A DNA stretch of 64,000 nt from Burkholderia sp. Bp9143 (lineage in GTDB: Bacteria; Pseudomonadota; Gammaproteobacteria; Burkholderiales; Burkholderiaceae), in NCBI RefSeq assembly GCF_003853645.1, contig NZ_QTPO01000026.1, forward strand, positions 1 through 64,000. The letters run 5' to 3'. The position numbers were made by a program, and so were the translations under genes. Shown piece by piece: positions 1 to 6,992 of this stretch (position 1 is its first letter; the number at the start of each line of letters is the position of its first letter). The notes below the pieces were generated by a model, which was not told the origin of the DNA, made no database searches, and saw only the letters and a program-made list of their open reading frames with translations.

Positions 1-193
1 CGCCATCGCGCTCCCCGCGGTCGACCTCGTCGCGTTTGACCCAATCCAGCAGCGTCTGCGGCGTACAGCCGATCATCGGCGCAATCGATTCGACCGCTGC
101 CCACATCGACGGGTGTTCGCTACGCTGTTCGCGTACCAGACGCACTGCGCGCTCCCGCACTTCCGGGGAAAATTTGCTTGCCTTCTTGTTCAT
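1..193 (-). CDS. IS3-family transposase OrfA, N-terminal part (partial)
   Basis: The visible 64 codons start [20 protein letters not shown] and continue through a helix-turn-helix of the HTH_Tnp_1 type (signature around [15 protein letters not shown]). This is the DNA-binding subunit that binds the element's inverted repeats and is normally fused to OrfB by a programmed frameshift. The C-terminal coiled coil and all of OrfB are outside the window. The start at 193 fits the family, and the terminal repeat lies just upstream. Confidence 0.9.
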   Translation of the reverse strand, partial: MNKKASKFSPEVRERAVRLVREQRSEHPSMWAAVESIAPMIGCTPQTLLDWVKRDEVDRGERDG

Positions 194-243
194 GACTCGA
201 TTCTCTCAAGAATACGAGCCTCCACAAAATCCGGTGCGGTTCA
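1..243 (-). mobile_element. End of an IS3-family insertion sequence, running off the left edge
   Basis: This is the upstream (orfA) end of an IS3-family element. Read on the minus strand, the element appears to begin with TGAACCGCACCGGATTTTG (from 243 down), followed about 50 bases later by the orfA start. TGA...TCA tips and an orfA close to the terminal repeat are usual for this family. The other end, orfB and any target duplication lie outside the window. The tip sits inside a barstar-like gene, so the insertion disrupted it. The exact tip at 243 is inferred from the terminal TGA and from where the barstar similarity stops. Confidence 0.75.
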
Positions 244-445
244 AGTCAGCCAACGCGTCCCAGCTTCGATTACCATGCAATGGCGGATCTAGCGGACAAT
301 TGCTGCAAATCGCATCGTAAAACTGATTCTTAGATGCGACTCCTTCGGGCACGAAAATAACCAACCAACCGCCGCGACTGCATTCTTCCGCAATGCGCTT
401 CGCCTCGATCGAATCGACCACATAAATTCCAGACTTATCCAGCAT
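244..445 (-). pseudogene. Barstar-family immunity protein, 3' end removed by IS insertion
   Basis: About 67 codons remain. The pattern SKNQFYDAICSNC followed by WDALADL resembles barstar, the small intracellular inhibitor of barnase-type RNases, in which an aromatic/acidic helix plugs the RNase active site. Reading through the junction adds only about a dozen IS-encoded residues before a stop, so the barstar C-terminal strand is lost. ATG at 445 is preferred; GTG at 448 is possible. No matching barnase-like toxin lies next to it, so it is an orphan immunity gene at the far end of the Rhs cassette array. The family call rests on a short motif. Confidence 0.6.
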
Positions 446-502
446 CACGAATCACCCAATCCGGACAAATACAAGACCTCCCATTCAAATATTACATTAA
501 CA

Positions 503-826
503 CTAATCTCCAGGCCTTTCCCAAACCTTAATACCCTCCACCGCCCTCTCAATGTCATCCATATCGCCACCACCTAATGAGGAGTCAAATTTCGCCGATA
601 TTATTTCCCTCAATTTGGCGAGCTTTTGAGTTACTTTATTCTCATCAATAAACCGCGTTGTTTCCGCGCAGTATTCCAAATTTCCATTACCGAAGACCCT
701 GCTAGGCTCGTGATAATATGCCCCGATATTTCTCAGAGAAATCAACAAATACTTAAGCTCACAAAGAATCGAAAGGGCTTCAACCCCTGATAATTCAATT
801 TTTTCGTTACTTTCCAACATAATCAT
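503..826 (-). CDS. Putative immunity protein for the HYD1-type ADP-ribosyltransferase tip
   Basis: A 107-residue soluble, acidic, mostly helical protein that I cannot place in a named family. Its role is inferred from position. Its ATG overlaps the stop codon of the adjacent displaced Rhs toxin in an ATGA arrangement (823-826), the layout expected of a translationally coupled toxin-immunity pair. It lacks a signal peptide and membrane segment, as expected for a cytoplasmic antitoxin. It is AT-rich relative to the genes beyond 2.6 kb, in keeping with horizontally moving polymorphic-toxin cassettes. The frame is open even though the toxin frame next to it is broken. Confidence 0.55.
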   Translation of the reverse strand: MIMLESNEKIELSGVEALSILCELKYLLISLRNIGAYYHEPSRVFGNGNLEYCAETTRFIDENKVTQKLAKLREIISAKFDSSLGGGDMDDIERAVEGIKVWERPGD

Positions 827-1221
827 CTCCGCTGCACGATCTCTGGATTTGAGAGTAGGATATCTCCCTTTACCCTAAGCTCTTCCGTGCCGTAGCGCGG
901 ATTCTTAACCCACTCAAGCTTACTATTGGGAACATCAACTTCAACATAATCTCGCCCTCGGCCTCGCTTGATTTGGTACTTGACTTCAGCATCAAGCTGG
1001 CTCAGCGGTTTTTTTAGCAGGCTCAACGTAGACGCGATTGTTGTCATGCGCCTTAATTACACCGCTTTCGCGTATTGCATTAGGTCCCTTTCGATTTGTG
1101 TAGTGCCGAACCCGCGTTGTACGTTCTTCCTTTGTCGAACCACATGCCAGTCCCCACGGATCAATCCACGAGATCGAGTTCGGCGCATACTGATAGAGGT
1201 TCACTCCTCCCATCAATCCGA
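823..1221 (-). pseudogene. Displaced Rhs tip with HYD1-type ADP-ribosyltransferase toxin, frameshifted
   Basis: The cassette opens with an Rhs core remnant ([15 protein letters not shown], then a DPWGL cleavage-type motif). A toxin domain follows, starting [16 protein letters not shown] and continuing in another frame with YQIKRGRGRDYVEVDV and WVKNPRYGTEELRVKGD. This matches my recollection of the HYD1-signature ADP-ribosyltransferase toxins (Tox-ART-HYD1). The two halves join perfectly if the run of seven A residues (minus strand, 1009-1015) is read as six. As written, the first frame stops shortly after VEPAKK. The cassette has no start codon of its own and would be expressed only after recombination onto an intact rhs gene. 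Confidence 0.65.
1158..1221 (-). repeat. Copy of the rhs core 3' end (recombination anchor)
   Basis: This 64-base stretch matches 2589-2652, in the 3' end of the intact rhs core, at 61 of 64 positions (counted by eye). It encodes the [15 protein letters not shown] segment that precedes the cleavage motif. Such short core copies ahead of displaced tips are the known substrate for homologous tip exchange in rhs loci. Confidence 0.85.
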
Positions 1222-1250
1222 ATGGAAGTTCGGTTCGGAATGCGCATCTC

Positions 1251-1550
1251 TTACAGTGGATCAATCTTCGTACTGACTCTCATATCCTTTTTTGAGCCAA
1301 CAAGATATTTACTCAGACAAAAATTTTTTATTTCTTCCAGATTTGCAGCATGCCATTCCCAGCCTTCATCCCAGGCAAACCATTTAGCGCGATCGGCGTT
1401 TTCCGCAACACATGCATCAGCAATATCCGCAGTACAAATATCGAACTCTGATGAATAACCTATTACCCTACCATCACTAAGTTTAATAAGGTGAAGCTCA
1501 TCCCCGTGACCAAACCCGGCATCATAGGCAGCAACAACATAATATTTCAC
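1251..1550 (-). CDS. Putative immunity protein for the second displaced Rhs tip
   Basis: A 99-residue protein beginning M(V)[17 protein letters not shown], rich in acidic and aromatic residues ([10 protein letters not shown]) and without a signal peptide. I do not recognise the family. The proposed start is GTG at 1550; a GAGG ribosome-binding site lies about ten bases upstream and overlaps the restored stop of the preceding toxin (1564-1566). That spacing and order are those of a toxin-immunity pair. The next cassette's core fragment begins about 30 bases beyond its stop, so this gene is the spacer between two stacked tips. Function is inferred from context only. Confidence 0.5.
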   Translation of the reverse strand: MKYYVVAAYDAGFGHGDELHLIKLSDGRVIGYSSEFDICTADIADACVAENADRAKWFAWDEGWEWHAANLEEIKNFCLSKYLVGSKKDMRVSTKIDPL

Positions 1551-1563
1551 CTCGACATATCCT

Positions 1564-1898
1564 CACTTCGGAAACGACGTAACAACTTGATTTGCACCGG
1601 GACCTGTCACTATCCTCTCGGTATTCAGTATTGGATTACGTGCAGTATTCCCCGCCCTCCCTGTAAGCCTGCTTCTGGATATGGAACGTCACAAATCCAG
1701 TTTCCATTTTTACCAACCACTAGCGTCAATCCATCTCTAACAGCTATATCCAATGCCTTGTTTTTCGTAGCAATCGGATCCAGATTGATAAAGTGCCCGA
1801 TGTCCGGATCGTCGAACCGGAAATCGTCGTGCTGGCGCGATTCCCAAGCTCGTCGTAGGCATGTGCGAGCCAGCCAGTCGGCGTGATTTCTCGACAAC
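1564..1898 (-). pseudogene. Displaced Rhs tip with internal core deletion and frameshifted toxin of unknown type
   Basis: The upstream part carries two pieces of rhs core fused across a 1066-base deletion: the region equal to 3762-3830 joined to that equal to about 2653-2702. The join puts the first piece out of frame with the FDDPDIGHFINLDPI remnant that follows. The toxin part reads ALDIAVRDGLTLVVGKNGNW then VPYPEAGLQGGR and hits a stop at 1625. Shifting frame in the G-rich run near 1652-1661 continues it as NTARNPILNTERIVTGPG and TSFPK to a stop at 1564, 13 bases before the immunity start. I do not recognise the toxin fold. It has no start of its own. Confidence 0.55.
1773..1898 (-). repeat. 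Composite copy of two separate rhs core segments
   Basis: Bases 1817-1885 match 3762-3830 almost perfectly, and 1773-1823 match about 2653-2702. The two are joined at CCGGAAA (1817-1823), a heptamer present at both parental sites (2696-2702 and 3762-3768). The join marks a microhomology deletion in an ancestral rhs copy. Confidence 0.8.
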
Positions 1899-1953
1899 GG
1901 CTCCCTTCCTTCGTTAGCGCTTCCGCGTCCGGTATAGCAGCGAATTCAGCCTT

Positions 1954-2262
1954 TCACCTCACCTTCCATTTATTTAAGTAACCTTCGAATTTCTCCCAAA
2001 ATCCCTCATCAAACACGCTTTCTTCATTCAAATTCAAATCCTCACCAATTTTCCGATAAATATCAACATTAATCTCATTCGGATCAAATCCTATATCCAT
2101 CAGATCAATAAACAATCCCTCATAGGCCATCTCATATTCATCATGGCCAATGAAGTGCCGGACTGCATCTACTGTTTCCTGGCCTAATTTTCCTCCATAT
2201 GCCTCAAGTAACAGCAACAGTTGATCTTTAACAAATCCATAATCTATTTCATTTTCATTCAT
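1954..2262 (-). CDS. MafI-like immunity protein for the EndoU Rhs tip
   Basis: A 102-residue acidic, helical protein. The motif DAVRHFIGHDEYEMAYEGL, followed by helices rich in Asp and Asn, resembles immunity proteins of the MafI type, which protect against EndoU-type MafB and CdiA toxins in other bacteria. It starts at ATG 2262, 13 bases after the rhs stop, with a weak TAGGTAAG ribosome-binding site. An upstream in-frame extension would overlap the rhs 3' end and is not supported. By position it should bind and neutralise the RNase tip in the cytoplasm of the producing cell. The family assignment is from memory of the motif, not from a search. Confidence 0.65.
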   Translation of the reverse strand: MNENEIDYGFVKDQLLLLLEAYGGKLGQETVDAVRHFIGHDEYEMAYEGLFIDLMDIGFDPNEINVDIYRKIGEDLNLNEESVFDEGFWEKFEGYLNKWKVR

Positions 2263-2275
2263 ACACTTACCTACA

Positions 2276-5200
2276 TTACGGAGGATTAGGCGTAACATTG
2301 ATCGGATATGCCGTCGATATTTTTCCGGCGTAAGTTGGATGCGTGGGCGGATAAAAATCAACCCTGATCTCAATTCCGTCTCGAACACCGACAACATAGG
2401 GCGAATTCCATTTTCCAATACCCGCTACTGAATGCGGGTCCGTAGCAACATCCGACACATGCTGCAAAATATCACTATCACTCCAATGAGATGGAAACTC
2501 CGTCTTCCCGGGCTTTCCGGCACCATATCTATGGCGATTCAAAATATGATCCTTTCTGTGCTCGGTTAGATCACAAGATAACCCTAGAGGATCAATCCAC
2601 GTGACCGAGTTCGGCGCATACTGATAGAGGTTCACTCCCCCCATCAATCCGATCGGATCCGGGTTGATGAACCGCCCGATGTCGGGATCGTAGAACCGGA
2701 AAGTGTTGTAGTGCAGCCCCGTCTCGCGATCCAGATACTGTCCCTGGAACCGCAGGTTCTGTGACCGCGGCGCACGAGTCTGCGCTGGTGCGGCCGCGGA
2801 CACTTCGTCCCAAGACGGTGTCGCCCGCTGAGGTGCGCGCGCGATCCATTCCTCCTGCACCGCGTTGCCCCACACCTTGTAGCGTGCCTGCCAGACCAGT
2901 TCGCCGTCGGCGTCGCTCAATTCCTCCGGCAGCCCCGACACGTCGTTATGGAAATAATAGACAGTGTCACGCACTTTGGTGTCGTTGGCAGCCGGCACGC
3001 CCTGGTCGATCCGCGCCAGCGGCACATAGCTGTCCGGCTCGTACAGATAGGTCAGCGCCTCTTCGCCACTCCGGTCGTGATACGTCTCCTGCACCAACCG
3101 CATGCCGTCCCACAGGAAATCCGTACTCGCGTAACTCCCATTGAGCTTCCGGATCCGCCGGCCAAACGCGTCGTATTCGAAATGCGTCGTCCCGATGCCA
3201 AGCCGGTCCTTCGTCACAACCGACTTCAACTGGTTCCAATCGTCATACTCAAGAACCAGCTCTTTAGCAGGCCCATGCCCACTCAGCTTGCGAACCAGCC
3301 GCCCATACGCGTCGTACTCAAAACGCTTGTCCTCGAACACCTTGAGCCGGTTGTGCTCAACGAATCCGCCCGGGTGATCACTCGACACCAGGTTGGCCGC
3401 CGCATCCCAGCGAAACACTTCCGACGGCAATCCCGGCCCCGCCGCCTGTTCGATACGCCCCGTTGGGTCATACCGATAGCTCGTCGTGCCATAACGCAGA
3501 TCACGCTTCTGGATCACGTCGCCTGCTGCATCGTATTGCCACCGCTTCGCAAGCAACTCGCCGCCCGCCTTGCCTCGCTGCGCAGCGTGCCGCGCACGAC
3601 GCCCCACCGCGTCATACCCGAAATGACTCGTCAGCTTGCCCTGCGTGCGTAGCACCTCGCGATGCAGATCATCCCGTTCGATGTCCGCAACTGCGGCACC
3701 ATCGAAACGAATCTGGTGCACGTGCCCCGAACCGTAATGCAGCCAATCGATCGTGCGCTCGCCGGAAATCGTCGTGCTGACGCGATTCCCAAGCTCGTCG
3801 TAGGTATGTGCGAGCCAGCCAGTCGGCGTGTACTCCTCGACGACCTCACCACGCGCGTCGTATTTCAGGCTGACCCGATTCTTCAGCGACGGCCCACGCG
3901 CGGCAAGCGCGTACAACTCGGCCGATGTGATTCGGCCTGCCTTGTCATACAGGTATTCGCAACGCTCATGCGAGGCTTGCTTCGCCGTCAGTTGCCCGAT
4001 CGCGTCGCGTTCGTATCGCGTCTCGATCTGCCCATCGCGTACGATCGTGCCTTGACCGCACACGTCGTACTCGTACGTACGCGTGTGGCCATCGAGGCCG
4101 ATCTGCGTGGAAACCAGATCGCGACGGTCATACTGAAAGCGATACGTCTCACGGTTTTCGTTGGTCAAACTCGCGAGCCTGAACGCATCGTCATAGCCGA
4201 ACCGCACGACACGATCAGCCGCATCCGTACGCGACAACAACAATCCCCGCGCATCGAGTTCGTAACGCGTGCTGCGCTGATTCGCATCAACGACCTCGAC
4301 GAGACGCCCCGCCGAATCGTACCGAAACGTCTGACGCGCACCATCAGCCGTCCCGATCCCCGTGACCCGCCCCATCGCATCCGTTTCGTACACGGTGGCG
4401 TGGCCGGCGGCATCCGTCACCCGCGCAAGCGCACCGCGTGCGTCATACGCAAACCGCGTGACCTTGCCGGAACAATCGGTATACGAGGTCAACTGAGCCC
4501 GACGATTCCATTCGAGGAACTTGTACCCGCCACGCGCATCGCGAATCGTATGCACGAGCCCGCGATCGTCTCGGTAGTACTCGGTCGCGAAGCCCGCCGG
4601 ATCGCGCGTCATCGTCAGGTTGCCGCGATCGTCGTAGCGGTAGATCCAACGTGCATTGGCCGGATCGGTTTCAGCAACGGGCAGATCGTAGTGCCCGTTC
4701 CACTCCGTGCGCTCGACTTGGCCAAGCGCATCGATACGCTGCGTCTGCCGCCCGCGCTCGTCGTATTCGAAACGGGTCGTGTTGCCGGCCGGGTCGGTCG
4801 TGCTGACCAACTGCCGCATCGCATTCCACTCGAGTCGCCACACATGGCCTTCGGCATCCGTGTGACTCGTCGGCTGCTGGTCCTCGTTCCACGTCCACTG
4901 CGTAACGCGACCGATCTGGTCGGTGATCGTCACCGTACGGTGCGCGAGGTCCGCATCGAACGTGTACGCTTCGCCGTCGTCGGTCCAGTGGCGCACGACA
5001 CGCGCATCGCGACCGACTCCCTGCCACGCATAAAAACACTTCAAGCCACCGCGCAACGTATGCTGGACCATCAGTCCACGCTCGTATGCGAAGTGACGCG
5101 CGGTGTGGCCGCTGCGATCGGTGACGGCCACCAACTCGCCTGCATCGTTGTATGCGTAACGCACTAGCGTGTCGGGCCGTTCACCGTCGACGCCGCGGCT

Positions 5201-6520
5201 CAACTCGATCGCGGCAATGCGTCGGGAATGCGATCTTTCATAGACCAGCGTCAGCATGCGTCCGGCGCTGTCATGCAGCCGCGCGGGCCGCACGACCCCA
5301 TCGGCCGTTTCCTGCTCGACCTCGATCCAGTTACCGTTGCGATCCTCGATCCGCCACAGCTTGAGCGTCTCGCTGTCCGCATCGCTACGCGCGCGGCCGA
5401 AATCGCGATACACCCCATCGACCGTTTCAACCACGTAGTGGCCGCCTTCGGTGCAGATCAGGTAGATCCCTTCCGGCACGCTGAAATGACTCTCACCCGG
5501 TGGCACGGCCGGGAACACGATATCGCGCCAATGCTCATCCCAATACGTGATCGACGTGACCTCGCCACGCTCACGCGCGAGCCGAAGCTCAACGCTGATC
5601 GGCACGCTCCACCCCGGCCCGAACAGGCTGTCCGCACGATCATCATGGCTGCTGTAAAAACGCCGCCACACGATCGGCAGCGGCCCGGGCAATGCGAAGT
5701 CGGTGTCGTCCGTGCCGTCGAGAATCTTGCCGCCGGTAATGACGTTGACCGGGTGGCCGGCTGAAGGCCTCGCCAGACTACCGAGCCACGTACCGAAAGC
5801 ACCGGCCGCAAAATTAATCGCAAGACACGGCACCTTGCTCTTCAGAAACTGCCCCCAGCTCATCTTGCCGCGACCGCAGACCGCCAGCGCAATACCAAGC
5901 GCAGCTCCCAGCCACCCGAGCCGCGTGGCCGACTTCACATCCCGCACTCGCTGCGTACCACCGCCGATGAAGACGTTGTCGGAACCTTCGGCGATCGTCC
6001 CGTCGCAAGTCGTCTTGTCGCCAACCCGGGCCGCCGGCTGATCGTTGATGTAAACGCTCCCGGAACCGTCGGCAATCATCTGCGGCCCGGGATGGTCCGT
6101 GCACGCGACGGTATCGAGATCCCCCGGCTGTGCCGCCCGCGCGGCCGGCTTGTCGTTGACGTAGACGTCCCCCGAGCCGCTCGCGATCTTGCCTTTGATC
6201 TCGGGCGGCGCGATCGCGTCGGCCAGCGCCTTCGCGCCGTCGTCGATGGCTTCGTTCATGCCGCTCGCTTCCATCAGCGCGCCCGAGCCGACCGCCACGC
6301 CGACACCGATCGCGATCACGAGCGGCGTCGCCAACCCGGCCGTGCCGATTTCGAGCGCGGCGAGGCCGACGAACACCAGCCCCTCCATCGCCTCCGCCAC
6401 CAACGCGCCGACGACGGCACCGCCGATCACCGACCCGACCGTGCCGACCAGCTCACCCCAGAACGACGTATGCTGGATCGGGTCTTCGAAGCGCGCGGCC
6501 GCGAAGTGTTCCGCGCTCAC
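2276..6520 (-). CDS. rhs: PAAR-Rhs type VI secretion effector with C-terminal EndoU RNase
   Basis: A 1414-residue antibacterial effector. The N-terminus has a glycine/alanine-rich hydrophobic pair of transmembrane segments (about 25-90), then a PAAR tip domain with GSGDVYVNDKPAARA and GSDNVFIGGG repeats (about 110-190). A DUF6531 segment and a long array of YD repeats form the Rhs cocoon. The core ends with RFYDPDIGRFINPDPIG and NSVTWIDPLGL (about 1304-1314), the usual self-cleavage region. The last 100 residues (HILNRHR, KTEFPSHWSDSDIL, ATDP, YPINV) fit the bacterial EndoU nuclease family, which cleaves RNA in intoxicated cells. The start overlaps the eagR stop (ATGA). The core is GC-rich, while the tip and everything beyond it is AT-richer, as usual for exchangeable tips. 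Confidence 0.93.
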   Translation of the reverse strand: MSAEHFAAARFEDPIQHTSFWGELVGTVGSVIGGAVVGALVAEAMEGLVFVGLAALEIGTAGLATPLVIAIGVGVAVGSGALMEASGMNEAIDDGAKALADAIAPPEIKGKIASGSGDVYVNDKPAARAAQPGDLDTVACTDHPGPQMIADGSGSVYINDQPAARVGDKTTCDGTIAEGSDNVFIGGGTQRVRDVKSATRLGWLGAALGIALAVCGRGKMSWGQFLKSKVPCLAINFAAGAFGTWLGSLARPSAGHPVNVITGGKILDGTDDTDFALPGPLPIVWRRFYSSHDDRADSLFGPGWSVPISVELRLARERGEVTSITYWDEHWRDIVFPAVPPGESHFSVPEGIYLICTEGGHYVVETVDGVYRDFGRARSDADSETLKLWRIEDRNGNWIEVEQETADGVVRPARLHDSAGRMLTLVYERSHSRRIAAIELSRGVDGERPDTLVRYAYNDAGELVAVTDRSGHTARHFAYERGLMVQHTLRGGLKCFYAWQGVGRDARVVRHWTDDGEAYTFDADLAHRTVTITDQIGRVTQWTWNEDQQPTSHTDAEGHVWRLEWNAMRQLVSTTDPAGNTTRFEYDERGRQTQRIDALGQVERTEWNGHYDLPVAETDPANARWIYRYDDRGNLTMTRDPAGFATEYYRDDRGLVHTIRDARGGYKFLEWNRRAQLTSYTDCSGKVTRFAYDARGALARVTDAAGHATVYETDAMGRVTGIGTADGARQTFRYDSAGRLVEVVDANQRSTRYELDARGLLLSRTDAADRVVRFGYDDAFRLASLTNENRETYRFQYDRRDLVSTQIGLDGHTRTYEYDVCGQGTIVRDGQIETRYERDAIGQLTAKQASHERCEYLYDKAGRITSAELYALAARGPSLKNRVSLKYDARGEVVEEYTPTGWLAHTYDELGNRVSTTISGERTIDWLHYGSGHVHQIRFDGAAVADIERDDLHREVLRTQGKLTSHFGYDAVGRRARHAAQRGKAGGELLAKRWQYDAAGDVIQKRDLRYGTTSYRYDPTGRIEQAAGPGLPSEVFRWDAAANLVSSDHPGGFVEHNRLKVFEDKRFEYDAYGRLVRKLSGHGPAKELVLEYDDWNQLKSVVTKDRLGIGTTHFEYDAFGRRIRKLNGSYASTDFLWDGMRLVQETYHDRSGEEALTYLYEPDSYVPLARIDQGVPAANDTKVRDTVYYFHNDVSGLPEELSDADGELVWQARYKVWGNAVQEEWIARAPQRATPSWDEVSAAAPAQTRAPRSQNLRFQGQYLDRETGLHYNTFRFYDPDIGRFINPDPIGLMGGVNLYQYAPNSVTWIDPLGLSCDLTEHRKDHILNRHRYGAGKPGKTEFPSHWSDSDILQHVSDVATDPHSVAGIGKWNSPYVVGVRDGIEIRVDFYPPTHPTYAGKISTAYPINVTPNPP

Positions 6521-6975
6521 GACGCGTCACCCGCCCCGAGCAGGGTCGGTCTGGCGCCGCGCGGCTGGAAACTGGCGAGCATGCGGTCGGCGATCGCCTG
6601 CTGTTCGTCGGTCAGCGGTGCCGCGCTGGTCAGCGTCATCACCAGCACGCGGCCGGCATCGTCCGACGGGAACATGGTCTGCATTTGATGCCACAGCCGG
6701 CCGTCGCGCTCGTGCGTCGAATCGATCTGGATGCCCGCACGCCCGGCGACCGTCACTGGTCGGCGCGCCTTCTCGGTGAGCATCCTGGCATCGCGCGACG
6801 CCACTTCCCATTCGCGCGCGACGAACGCGTCGAGATTCTCCCCGTCGCGGAACCGCCCGCGGGCGATCACGAGATTGAGGCCACCGGGGCCGACGTTCAT
6901 CATCAGGATGTTGACGGTGCGGTCGAGCGCGGCGTCCGGCAGTTCGAAGGTGCCTTCGTGGATTGCGTAGTGCAT
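6517..6975 (-). CDS. eagR: EagR-type (DcrB/DUF1795) chaperone for the Rhs effector
   Basis: A 152-residue cytoplasmic protein with the DUF1795/DcrB pattern: an N-terminal HEGTFELPDAALDRTVNIL, a central FRDGENLDAFV and a C-terminal GRVLVMTLTSAAPLTDEQ. Proteins of this family are encoded just before PAAR-Rhs effectors; they hold the hydrophobic N-terminal transmembrane segments and load the effector onto VgrG. Its stop overlaps the rhs start by four bases, implying coupled translation, and it follows vgrG by 17 bases. This context makes the chaperone role likely. Confidence 0.9.
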   Translation of the reverse strand: MHYAIHEGTFELPDAALDRTVNILMMNVGPGGLNLVIARGRFRDGENLDAFVAREWEVASRDARMLTEKARRPVTVAGRAGIQIDSTHERDGRLWHQMQTMFPSDDAGRVLVMTLTSAAPLTDEQQAIADRMLASFQPRGARPTLLGAGDAS

Positions 6976-6992
6976 GGCTGGTGTCGTTCGTA

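Noticed and set aside
1954..2418. Longer start for the EndoU immunity gene, overlapping rhs
   Set aside because: The extra N-terminal residues are encoded by the EndoU tip in another frame; ATG 2262 has better spacing and begins the MafI-like region.
3662..5167. Long plus-strand reading frame of about 500 codons inside rhs
   Set aside because: It lies antisense to the YD-repeat core and its product has no recognisable domain; long antisense frames are common opposite GC-rich genes.
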